This document shows positions 21,622 to 32,344 of a stretch of DNA of 64,000 nucleotides, piece by piece. The position numbers and the translations under genes are program-made. Each line of letters starts with the position of its first letter. Position 1 is the stretch's first letter. This stretch comes from Nectonema munidae (Eukaryota > Nematomorpha > Nectonematoida > Nectonematidae): the NCBI GenBank assembly GCA_030549495.1, contig JAUIRK010000969.1, positions 62,001-126,000 of the forward strand, given 5' to 3'. The notes below the pieces were generated by a model. It did not search any database and had not been told where the DNA came from. It was given only the letters and a program-made list of their open reading frames with translations.

Positions 21622-23635
21622 CAGTGGCGGTTCTAGATTTTCAAAAGTAAGGCGGCCAAGTTTTTAAATCGATAATTTTTTATAAATTTTGTAATTTACC
21701 AAATACATATGTTTTACCTTTTTTTCTTTGAATTATTCCAATGAATTTTCATAATTTTTGAAAAATTTAACTTTTTTAGCTTTGTATTTACAATCACTGA
21801 AACACTCCAAAACCAAAAAATGTTTATTTATAAAAAAACAAATTTAAAATTTTCAATGCAGCTTAATTCGACGATTATCATGTCGACTATCAAATTCATC
21901 AACAAAATTCTCTCGATTAATTTTCAGTATAAAATTTTTGAATTCAGAGTAAAGTAATATCACTCAATCTTCTACTTGACATGGAATTTCTGAGAAAAGT
22001 TTTAACTAATTTCATTTTTGAAAAGCGTCTCTCACATGAGGCACATATAACTGGTAAGGTTACAGATATAAGGAGTAACCTGTACAAACAATCGAATGCA
22101 GCTTTATATGGAGAAATGAATGTTAGAAAATCTACTAAAGATGATGGTCATTTTGGTTCCTTTAAAAATAACTTTTTTACTAATTCTATTTCATGATGCA
22201 AACACTTAAATATTCTTCAAATAAAAAAGTTTTCCTTTCTGGACACAGTGCTGAAATACCATAGAAAATGTGTGTGGACTCTTTAGAAAATCGTCGGTCT
22301 AATTCAACTACTAAGCAATTGAGAATTTTGTAGATAGTTTCAATGTAGTGCTTTTCTGAATTAAACCTCTTTCCATTTGGTTCTGACACAACAAAATCAG
22401 CATACTTTTTAGCTCTTTTAAGTTTTTGTGTTTTAATTTGGTTGATGCTACACAATTGACAAACTTTTCTCACTTTATAACTATATTGAAGGTTTAAATC
22501 TATAGATTTTAAATCAATAAACATTTGGCGAAGACAATGAATTAAGTTGACAGTTTTTCCAAGGTGTGTTTGCTTAGTTTGTAATTGTTCGGATACTTTT
22601 TGAATCTTACGAAGAATATCCGAAAAAAATGAATAAATAAACAAATTCTACATCAATTTGGGCAATTAAACCACGGGCAGTAACAGCTCGAGTGCCAGTA
22701 TCATGTAATGAAATGTCATCTAAAAGCTTTATCAGGCAATCTAAGCACTCAAGTCCATTCTTACAAGATGTTGCTCGACACCACCATCTTGTGTCACTTA
22801 AATGCTACAGTTCTTTTATTCCTCTTTGTGGATACATTTCTTTTTGAATACGATGAAATTTTTCATCAACTAATGGGTTTGATACAAAAACATAGAGCTG
22901 TTCTAGAAAACTGAAAATATCATTTGCTTCTCTTACACATTTTGCAATTCACCAAAACTAAATCAAGTCTATGACAATAACAATGAACATAAAAAGCAAA
23001 AGGAGCTTTATCACGAACTTTTTTCTGAACTCCATTAACTTCACCTTTCATTACTGAGGCTCCATCAAATCCCAAACCAACACGAGTTTTTATAATCTAA
23101 GCCCAGTTCTAACCCCTTCAAAATGGATTCTGCATTTAGCATAGTCATTTGAGTAAAAGATAAAACTTTCTTCAATGCATTTGATGCTTCATCATAGTAT
23201 CTTACAACTAAAGCCAACTGTTCCGCTTTACTAACATCTTTGGCTTCATCTTATAATTACTTATAAAATTATATAATTTTATTCTAAACGAAAACTATAG
23301 AAAAATCTTATAAACAAAAAGATTGTAAAGAAATAGGTTAAACATTTAAAACTTATTAATTTTTTTATGAGAATTACTTATCGATATTTAGAATTCTGAA
23401 ACTTTAGTTTTTTATAATCAATTTGGGTGGTGCTCTCACATTCCGATGCCAGCAGAGACCTCAAAATAACAGTGCTCTTGGTCTAAGATTCACCTGTCCA
23501 GATAAAAGATATTTCTTCCCCTGGATGCAAAACCCACTTAAAAAAAATTAAATTATAAAAAGTTTCGAGTAAATTTTAAATCTAGTAAAATAGATATTTG
23601 ATGTGGAGGGGCCAACATGGGGTCCAGCCAAAAAA
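21622..23635 (-). mobile_element. hAT transposon (ZMYM1-like transposase), inserted into the right arm, broken
   Basis: The left end is CAGTGGCGGTTCTAG at 21622. The octamer CTGGGGGG lies at both 21614-21621 and 23636-23643, consistent with a target duplication, although the G-rich target makes the exact edge ambiguous. The minus strand encodes transposase in order from about 23250: KAEQLALVVRYYDEASNAL, LNAESILKGLELGL, then the open stretch 22644-22186 with SEQLQTKQTHLGKTVNL, KHYIETIYKILNCLVVELDRRF and GISALCPE. A decayed dimerisation region (CERSFS-like) lies near 22000. Frame changes and stops show it is inactive. Confidence 0.85.
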
Positions 23636-24009
23636 CTGGGGGGAGGGGGGGGGGGGGGGGGGGCAAAACGCCCCCTCCCCCTTCACTAAAAAATTAATTG
23701 TGGAAAATTGGCGGAATCATATCCATTCAAATTTTCTGACTCTTCCTAAAATTGCTAGCTGCATCTTTTGAAACCATTTTTATGGTAGTTGAATGACCCT
23801 TTCATGTCCAAAACTGTCAATCAAAATAAAAAATTTTACCAAAATTTTGACATTATCTGTACTTAACCTTATAACTTTGGATTTATATTATATAATACCT
23901 TGAAAATTTATAATTATATACAGTTTGAAACGCATAACACTTTATATATTTAATTTTTTCAATAATCATGGCTACTATTTTGAAAATGTCAATCAAAATT
24001 TTGATTGAT

Positions 24010-25560
24010 CAAAAATATATCTAATAAAATATACCTTCAAATTTTACATAAAATATATGTTTTTATACTAAATCGGTCATGCTGTTTTCATTTCTGGACT
24101 CATTTTTTACATTTAGGATTTGAAAATACCTATAAATATTAATCAAATTTGCGGTTTACTTCTGAAAATTGTCTCCAAAAACATTCCTTCACATTTTACA
24201 TAAAATATATGCGTTATACTAAATCGGCCATGCTGGTTTCATTTCTGGACTCGTTTTTTACGTTTAGGATCTGGAAATATCAATAACTGTAAATCAAATT
24301 TGCGGTTTACTTCTAAAAATTATCTACAAAAACATTCATTCAAATTTTACACTGAAATATATGTGTTATACTAAATCGACCATGCTGGTTTCATTTCTAG
24401 ACTCATTTTTTACGTTTAGGATCTGAAAATACCTATAAGTGTTAATCAAATTTGCGGTTTACTTCTAAAAATTATCTACAAAAACATTCATTCAAATTTT
24501 ACACTGAAATATATGTGTTATACTAAATCGGCCATGCTGGTTTCATTTCTGGACTCATTTTTTACGTTTAGGATGTGAAAATACCTATAAGTGTTAATCA
24601 AATTTGCGGTTTACTTCTAAAAATTGTCTCCAAAAACATTCATTCAAATTTTACAATGAAATATATGTTTTATACCAAATCAACCTTGCTGTTTTCATTT
24701 CTGAACTCATTTTTCACATTTAGAGGTTTTAAAATATCAGTCAAAATTTGCGGTTTACTTCTAAAAGCTATCTCCAAAAATATTCTCTCAATTTTACATG
24801 AAATATTTGTTTTTATACCAAATCGATCATGCTATTTTCATTTTTGATCTCATTTTTTACATTTAGGATTTGAAAATACCTATAAGTATAAATCAAATTT
24901 GCGGTTTACTTCTGAAAATTGTCTCCAAAAATATTCTCTTGAAATATATGTTTTTATACCAAATCAAACATGCTGTTTTCATTTCTGAACTCATTTTTTA
25001 CATTTAGGATGTGAAAATACCTATAAGTGTTAATCAAATTTGCGGTTTACTTCTAAAAATTGTCTCCAAAAACATTCATTCAAATTTTACAATTAAATAT
25101 ATGTTTTTATACCAAATCAACCATGCTAGTTTCATTTATGGACTCAATTTTTGTAGTTTGCATTTGAAAATACATATAAGTATCAATTAAATTTGCGTTT
25201 AGTTCTAAAATTTGGTTTTATAGCAAATAGATCATGATGATTTCATTTCTGAACACAGTTTTCGCATTTAGAGGTTTTACTGCTAGTGTAAATCAAATTT
25301 GCAGTTTATGTCTGAAAACTATATCCCAAAATATTCTCTCTAATTTTACATGAAATATATGTTTTTATACCAATTCGACCATGATAATTTTTATTTCTGA
25401 AATCATTTTTTGAATTTAGAGGTTTTAAATGTCTGAAAGTGTCAATCAAATTTTCGATTTACGTCTAATGTCTACAGAAATATTTTTGAAATTTAAATAA
25501 AATATCTGTTTTTATGCCAAATGGAAGATGCTGGTTTCATTTTTGGACTCAGGTTTGGCA
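24010..25560. repeat. ~150-bp tandem array inside the right arm
   Basis: This is the mirror image of 3480-5025. Each unit carries AAATTTGCGGTTTACTTCTA and CATGCTGGTTTCATTTCTGG with a period of about 151 bp. Unit order and total length match the left array. Confidence 0.9.
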
Positions 25561-26559
25561 TTTATGGTTTTAAAATATCTGAAAGCTTGAATAAGATTTG
25601 CGGTTTACTTCTAGATACTGTCTTCAAAAATATTTTCAAAAAAATAAAATATCTGTTTTATACCAAATCGACTATGCTTATTTTATTTCTGTACTGGATT
25701 TTGGATAATACGGTTAAAAAATATCTCGAAGTGGCAATTGAATTAGTAATGTATGCGTGAAAATCAGTTCTGTAAAAAAATTTCAAAAAATGGCTGCATA
25801 ATAGGTATATAGTAAAAATATACCTTTTTTTTTGTATATTTTGGCTTATAATACTTTCTACAATCATCTTGAGTATGAAATATTTATTAAAAAAAAATAT
25901 AACGTATTATAAAATCTGTTGAAGCTTTGTATGAGAGAAGGAAGCAACCTGAAAACTAATTGGAAAGAGAACGTGTGATCGAAAGATATAATGGAGAAGG
26001 TGGACAACTTTTTGTACTTGAACAATGAACATCACGAATGATTCATCAGAAAAAAAACCTTTTAACTGAGATTGGTTGACAAATATGCAGGCCAGATAAT
26101 TACCTGATAAAATACACAATACTTATAAAAAAAAGTCTAAGATTATCAAGAAAATTCTTTAATCAGAATGCTTAGAGAGAGAAAAAAATCTGTTCAAAAT
26201 AAAACGTTAAAAAAGTTTTTCAAACACACATTGAATAAAATAAATTTCTAATCAAAAAAGAGCTACCAAGAAAGGATCATTATAGAATGAATATCAAAAT
26301 TACATACTTTAATGTATAGAAGATATGACAGGAGCCGATAACGAATTTGTAGCCAAAAAGATGGAGGTCCTATTGTGATACATATTTTACTGACAAATGA
26401 AATATGTTGATTGAATTAAACACCTAAAATTGGTTTATTAAATAAATTAAAAAAATAATTACCAGAGAAATACTGCAAGTAGAATTTATTTTGAAGTTTA
26501 TATATTTGAAATTGATTTACAGGTTTAATCGATTTTTTTGACAGGTTTTATTAATTTCA

Positions 26560-27545
26560 TCCAGCTATTTCTTCTTGAAGTTCATTGCCTAAATGTATCA
26601 CCATTAAAATCTTAAGTGCTGTTGGATGATGTGTCTTTCACAAGATGTTTCGGATGAAACTTCTAGAACCAATCTTGCGTAACTTGAGGAATGAATATAA
26701 AATATATACTTTTCATAGGTCTAGCTAGGATGTTTGTCATTGGTTTATATGAGAAGAGGATTATTGAACCTCTGAAGATTAACATGTACATCTGAATGAT
26801 TGTCGCCTACGTCTTTGACTTGCCTTGATAATGTTGATTTCATATAAATTATTCTGAATCTTGATAAGTTTTTATTTCTTTTCGCTTTTCAACACTTTTT
26901 CTTTTGTTTGCATTTTCTATAATCTAGAAATAAAAGTAAAAAATATTCACAATAAATATTCAATAAGTGTGTGTGTTTGCAATTGTTCAATCCACCTCTC
27001 CATAAATGTCTCAAGTAGTTTTGACTTTTCAAGGTTTTCTGAAAATACATCATTTTTTCAAAGTACTCTAAAGTATGAAAAACTCCCTTACTTATTTATA
27101 CATCTAAGATGGTGATGATGATTTACCTCACAAATACATAGCAGCAATTGTATTAGATGTTATCGTTACACTAAACCTGTCCAAAAGATGTGTACATATC
27201 TGTAATTACTCCTGTGCAATCATAAACGCATGTGTATCTTTTTTAACATGATTTCTTTAACCAATTTGTTCAAGACGTCAGTTTGTTAAAATTAAAAGAA
27301 CGAATTTTATTTTTGTAGGAATGATTATAATTTAATATTTTATTTTTTTATTAATAAAATATAAATTTGTTTCTATAAAATTTTGTAAAAACTCTCAAAT
27401 TAACATATTTTTCCATTTTTTCAAATCTACAGAATGATAATTTCCTTAATTTTAGTAATACTTTCAGTATATATTATTTTTAGGGTCAAGTTTGAATGAC
27501 ATGACTTCAAAACTTATAAGGTGACGAAAAGCTTGGTTTAACTGA
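26560..27545. other. Intergenic DNA between the right arm and PIG-V
   Basis: AT-rich. A short plus-strand ORF at 26861-27115 has no recognisable motif and biased composition, so I do not call it. No element ends are seen. The last 100 bp before the PIG-V ATG would hold its promoter; no TATA box is evident. Confidence 0.5.
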
Positions 27546-27561
27546 GTGCTTTTTCGTTTAT

Positions 27562-29079
27562 ATGATCCTTCACTACATTTACCACTCACTCGTATTTTCC
27601 GTTCTTTCGCGCTGCATATTTTTCTTGCTCTCCTTTTTCATTCACTTCATTCCAGATCACGATCCCATCGCCTACAATCCAGGCTTGACAAAGCACGGAT
27701 CTAATAACTCCTTCTCAGCCACAACAAACTTCTTCCTCAATTTCAGCACCAATTTCCTCAATTGGGATGGCCAGTACTTCCTTTCCATCGCATCCTTCGG
27801 TTATGTATGCGAGCCCTTTTTAGCGTTTTTCCCACTTTTTCCCCACTTTATACGCTGCCTTGGCGTCATCCTGTCTAAAATTTCTCTGACATGCTCCACC
27901 CTGCTCAAGTCACATCCCTTTCAATTTCACGCTTTACTCGCCCTCGCCCTAAACCTCACTTCCTTCCTGTTCGCTTCCCTCGGTTTGCTCAAACTCACTC
28001 TTCTCTTCAGTCAACAGCCGCCATTCCTGCTCCTTGTCGTTTTTCTATTCTCGTTCAATCCTTCCTCCGTCTTTTTTTCTGTTGTTTATTCAGAGTCCCT
28101 TTTTTCTGCCTTCTCTTTCTGGGCTCTTTACCACTTTCAAGTTTACTCAAATAACAGCGATGAAAAATTACACAAATTTTGCGCAATTCTTTTCTTTATT
28201 TTGGCTTCATTCACAAGATCTAATGGCTCTTTACTTTTCCTCTATCCATTCTTTCATATTCTGAAGAATCAAATTATATGCATAAACCTTTCCACGTTCA
28301 ATAAAAACATTGTTTTACACATCACCAAAACTCTCCTCAACTTAATTATTTTTTGGGCAGCTTCCTTTTTCCCTATTTTACTTTTCCAACTTCTCTCAGC
28401 TTCTAACTTTTGCAAGTCTCTTTCCTCTCCTACCCCCTGTGAAATTCCTGAAGAAATGCTATCTTATGCAATCACGCACAATTACTCCATTGCTTCTTTG
28501 ACAAACGTATCAGAGATCCCTTGGTGTGCTTCACCTCTTCCCATTTCGTACGCCTTCGTTCAACGCAAGTATTGGAATGTTGGTCTTTTAAAGTATTGGC
28601 GCTTTAAGAAACTTCCCAACTTTCTTTTAACTCTTCCTCTCTTATATTTTATCATCCATTACTTCTATAACGGATATTCTTCTTTGATAAAAACAAGTAA
28701 ACGTGGTTTTTTGAAACCACTCGTTCAGACTTTAATCAAGGACAGGGAAATTGCCTATATCTCGCACCTATTAATATTAACACTTTCCACAACTCTATTT
28801 TTTCACGTTGAAGTATTGAACAGACTTACATTTTCAAGTTGTCCATTGATATACTGGATCATATGTCGTTCTTTTTTAAACTCTACTTCTAAAATTAAGA
28901 AAACTTTGCTTAACAAAAAGGTCAACGATTCTACGTTATTCAAAGCCATTTTATCTTTTCTTAATTTCATTTATTTATCATGCCTAAGCAGCAAAGTTAA
29001 TCTATTCATTTTAGCTTGGTTTTTTTCCTATTTTTTCATTGGCACTTCTCTTCACATTAACAATTTTCCATGGACATGA
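27562..29079 (+). CDS. PIGV: GPI mannosyltransferase 2 (PIG-V family), single exon, complete
   Basis: PIG-V adds the second mannose to the GPI-anchor precursor, using dolichol-phosphate-mannose on the lumenal side of the ER. The 505-residue product is close to the usual ~490-500. Family signatures appear in order: WDGQYFLSIASFGYV at 68-82 (the conserved WD aspartate is thought to be catalytic), LAFFPLFP at 87-94, FNPSSVFFSVVYSESLF at about 165-181, TRSNG at 218-222, HVEVLNR in the C-terminal third, and the terminal FPWT at 502-505. Many hydrophobic segments fit a multi-pass ER membrane protein. The ATG at 27562 gives a short N-terminus leading into the first membrane segment, as expected. There are no introns. 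An AATAAA lies about 90 bp after the stop. Composition is markedly more C-rich than its surroundings. Confidence 0.95.
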   Translation: MILHYIYHSLVFSVLSRCIFFLLSFFIHFIPDHDPIAYNPGLTKHGSNNSFSATTNFFLNFSTNFLNWDGQYFLSIASFGYVCEPFLAFFPLFPHFIRCLGVILSKISLTCSTLLKSHPFQFHALLALALNLTSFLFASLGLLKLTLLFSQQPPFLLLVVFLFSFNPSSVFFSVVYSESLFSAFSFWALYHFQVYSNNSDEKLHKFCAILFFILASFTRSNGSLLFLYPFFHILKNQIICINLSTFNKNIVLHITKTLLNLIIFWAASFFPILLFQLLSASNFCKSLSSPTPCEIPEEMLSYAITHNYSIASLTNVSEIPWCASPLPISYAFVQRKYWNVGLLKYWRFKKLPNFLLTLPLLYFIIHYFYNGYSSLIKTSKRGFLKPLVQTLIKDREIAYISHLLILTLSTTLFFHVEVLNRLTFSSCPLIYWIICRSFLNSTSKIKKTLLNKKVNDSTLFKAILSFLNFIYLSCLSSKVNLFILAWFFSYFFIGTSLHINNFPWT

Positions 29080-29164
29080 AGCTCTCATTTCTATCCATCA
29101 TATCCATGACTAAAACTTTTTCTTTTATATCATTTGTGAAATTTTGAATTGAATTTTTTCCAAT

Positions 29165-29180
29165 CAAATAAAATATTCCA
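29165..29180 (+). terminator. Polyadenylation signal of PIG-V
   Basis: CAAATAAAATATTCC contains a canonical AATAAA about 90 bp downstream of the PIG-V stop codon. Confidence 0.55.
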
Positions 29181-29990
29181 AAATCTCGTGAATTTGGACA
29201 CGTAAGACAATCCCTCATCATTTTTAGTCTTTATTTTCCGAAACCTCAAAAGTAGGCAGACGTGCGACAAGTTTTCATATTTTTTTCACAATGTCAATTA
29301 CATATTACTACCACATACCTAGAATTTCTGTGCATTTTTCTCAGTGCATGATTTGATATAATGACTAAAGTCGAATATATCATATATCGGTATTAAATAT
29401 TATTTGTGTGAATTGCAGGCCAAAAAAGGCTTTTTGTAATAATATTGGGAATCGCAGCCGTAGTTAGAAAGTTTTTATGGGTGTTCACAGCAGACCAACT
29501 CACAATATCTTTACATTCACTATAAAAAGGTATTTATGAATGTGATGAATCTTTTAAAACAAATTTTTAAAATTTTAATGATGAATGACATTATTTGTAG
29601 TGGTGGAAGCTTAGAATATTCCTCCAATCGCTGTGTTTCAATTTTCTATCATAACAACACTATCTCTTTAATTAGGGAATATTTTTCTTCTCTTAGATGG
29701 AATACTCGCAATAAAAATGGAAGGAAGCTTTTTGAAGTAGTACTAACATTTGCAGTATACTTATTTAGAATTTGCGTATTTAATAGGCTTACGAGAAATA
29801 ATTTGGGTTTAGAGTTATTTAAAAATGTTATGATAAATCTTAAATGAGAAAACAGCAAGATTTTAATATAAAATAATAGCCAATAATATTAATACTATAT
29901 TATATATAATGAAAAAATAGGAAAAAAACCAAGCTAAAATGAATAAATACTTTTTAAAAAAGATCTCTATTTATAATATATATTCTAAGT
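29181..29990. other. Intergenic; short ORF of unknown meaning
   Basis: A 103-codon plus-strand frame at 29536-29847 (MNVMNLLKQIFKILMMNDII...) is somewhat less AT-rich than its flanks but shows no motif I recognise, so it is not called as a gene. The rest is AT-rich. Confidence 0.4.
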
Positions 29991-30009
29991 AATTGATAAC
30001 ATCTCCAAT

Positions 30010-30245
30010 GAACATTCCCTTAGTGATCTAGGTGCGAATAGCCTACAAATCTAGGCTATAGGTATGAGAAATAACCTATGCTCAATCCTGGTATCCAAGT
30101 TAAACGTTTTTTGCTATTCTCCCTGCTATGAGTGGGCAGCCACAGTAAAGCTGCTCTCTAAAGCAAAAAGCTTCGCACACCAGGCACTTTCTAGCAGGGA
30201 AAAGGAATGTGCAATTTGAAGGCTGCCATGCTACTGGCTCTTCAA
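30010..30245. other. GC-richer hairpin-rich patch, possible structured RNA or element
   Basis: This block stands out from the AT-rich surroundings. It contains TAGCCTACAAATCTAGGCTA (near 30039-30058), a 6-bp stem with an 8-base loop. It also contains TCCCTGCTA (about 30119) paired with TAGCAGGGA (about 30190) about 70 bases apart. I compared it from memory with U1-U6, U3 and SRP RNA and found no match. It could be an unclassified non-coding RNA or a fragment of a short interspersed element. Confidence 0.35.
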
Positions 30246-31780
30246 TTTATATTAAATCTTTGTTAATATAACTACCATAAATAATACAAAATATAAGAAA
30301 AAATTGAATACCCCATACCGCCCACTTTGGGAGTCGCTAGAGCTGAGCAGATGAAAATAAAAAATTTGGCGCCAATGCTTGCATTGTATGAATGAATTAT
30401 TTGTTATGCATACTGTTCTGAAAAGATGTTAAGAGGAGTAGTACCCAATGGGTGTCAAATACAAAGGGCCTTCTTTTTCAACTTAAACTTCTTTATCACA
30501 ATTAGACAGGTGCTTTGAAAATACTCTTATACTGAAGTTAATTTTATTTTTTGTAATAAAGAAAAAATATAGCTTTATTTTATGAACTTAATTGAAACAT
30601 ATCGAAAAAGAGTTTTAAAATTTCATCATTTAAAAACGTTTCATGTGGAATTTAAAAAAAGAAGTAGAGGGTAAAACAAAGATAATAAAAATAATAACGC
30701 CCGGAAACTACACAAGATTAAAAAAAGTCAGATATTATTTTTAATCAATCTTTTCGATCAACAAAAATGATCAAGAATAAGGCATCGACGGCTTTGGCAA
30801 TAGTTGGACATTGCAACGAAAAAATGTGTATAAATAAAATAGTATTTTCTTATAAAAAAATTGTTTTTTCCTTATAAAATCTCTAAACAAAACAATATCT
30901 GTTTACAAAGGTATGCCACTGCATTTTTCTTAATCTGTTTTTGGAATCTTCTCTTTTTGTTTCATACTTTTTGTATGATTCATTTCATTTCTGCTATTAT
31001 TATTCTTTGTAGAAGAAATTGAAATAATGATTGAGATACGATGTCAAGTGTTCTTGCATTATGCTTTGAATACATAATAGAAATAGCATTCTAAAATTCA
31101 ATACAAATTCTCTTTTCTCAACTTATTGATTCTAAATGCAAACTTATCAAAAATGTTTTTTTGTAAATTCGTAATTATTTTCAATCAAGGTCGAAAGACT
31201 GCAAAGATGTTTTCAAATTTTAAATTTTGCTATTTTTTCACATCATTTAAAATTTTATATTTGAAAGTATCTAAATAACAAATTTGAAAGGAACTTGATA
31301 AAAGGTGAAGAACTGAGGGAAATAAGGTTGATTCAAGAAAAGCAAGAAAATAGCATTATTTTGTGCAGGTTGTTTTATTCAATCAAAGATATTTTTTGTT
31401 TTAAGGAATAAACTAATCGTGATACTTTCGAGGAAATATAATTTTAATAAACCGTGACAAGTTTAAATTTAGAAAGGGCTAATATTAATTTGTTAATATT
31501 TATTGTCAACATGTTTATAAGAAATTCAATTTTTTTAGCTTTTCTTTAAACGCAATACAGATGTAAATATATATAATATTTATTATATTTGATTAAATTT
31601 TTAAGCAACTAGAATAATATTTTTTTATTTATAAAAACCGATTTATTCTTTTGGTGAGGCCCTCTTTGCAATGTTGGTTCTTAATTAGGATCTTTGTTAA
31701 AACATTTTAGAAAGGAGCGTCCCATATGTTGCAAGCTATGCTGTAAGTTGCATTGCTATATAAGTTTCAAATGCAGATTT
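30246..31780. other. AT-rich intergenic DNA
   Basis: No open frames with motifs, no terminal repeats. Confidence 0.5.
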
Positions 31781-31947
31781 TTCATAAATACTTTTAAAAA
31801 TACAACCCAGCCTCTTTCTTCATCATAAAGTGGTTTACAGCACAAGTGCATTGGCGACAACTTGTGCTCGCTTCTTGCTATCGGAGACAAGAACTCGTGA
31901 GCAGCATGTTTGATGGCAATGTCTGCAGTAAGACTCTTTGACGAATA
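31780..31947 (-). CDS. Possible exon of an unrecognised gene
   Basis: The minus strand is open for about 58 codons with balanced, non-repetitive composition, including ADIAIKHAAHEFLSPIARSE and a closing YDEERGWVVFLK. A donor-like AAA/GTATTT follows FLK. No clear acceptor is visible upstream. I do not recognise the protein. The DNA also holds a perfect 9-bp stem, AGCACAAGT...ACTTGTGCT, with a 12-base loop, which could instead be the reason for the GC-rich composition. Confidence 0.3.
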
Positions 31948-32344
31948 AATATTTTAAGTACCATTGTTAATAGTGCTTCTTTTTTTATTTCAAGTGCGTC
32001 CTTTACTTATTAAATTTTAAGTGTGTTTTTTTTGCTCAATTTTTTTGAAATATTTGTAACTTTTAGAACAAATAACAGTAGAATTCATATTTTATGAGTA
32101 AAAAAACAGGCTACATTTATTTTAATTTATCTTTAATGTACAAATAAAGACAATATGTGATTATAAACATGAAAATTTATGTTATAATTCTGCACAAGTT
32201 TAAAATATTATTCAAAAATAATTTATGTGTTTTTTACAAAAACACCTTAAAATTTTAAAACAACCACAACTTTAACTAAAATATGTAAAAAAAATGAAAT
32301 GATCAAATGTATTCGCATCGGTCCGATTAAATCAAGTACTATAT

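Larger units (their letters stand above)
21598..26545 (-). repeat. Right arm of the giant inverted repeat, split by a hAT insertion
   Basis: This is the inverted counterpart of 2205-5389. It is interrupted at 21622-23635 by a hAT element. Without that, the arm is about 2.9 kb. The inner edge TTAACCCTATTAGTG (21598-21612) is the reverse complement of the left arm's inner edge. A G19 run (23645-23663) corresponds to the G-run of the left arm. The outer edge falls near the end of the AATAAAACCTG sequence at about 26545. The ~150-bp tandem array is at about 24010-25560 and has the same order and approximate copy number as on the left. The plus-strand ORFs at 24575 and 25521 mirror minus-strand ORFs of the left arm and are not genes. 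Confidence 0.9.

Noticed and set aside
25521-25760. 79-codon ORF mirrored at 3294-3533
   Set aside because: Same reason: it is arm repeat sequence, not a conserved gene.
2205-26545. Interpretation of the giant inverted repeat as a Polinton/Maverick-type element
   Set aside because: No polymerase, integrase, ATPase, protease or capsid gene is recognisable in the spacer, and the transposases present belong to unrelated nested elements.
27891-28264. Two ORFs in other frames within the PIG-V gene
   Set aside because: They are shadows of the real frame, which carries all family motifs.
29536-29847. 103-codon plus-strand ORF
   Set aside because: No recognised motif, AT-rich composition and an overlapping minus-strand ORF. 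There is not enough evidence for a gene.
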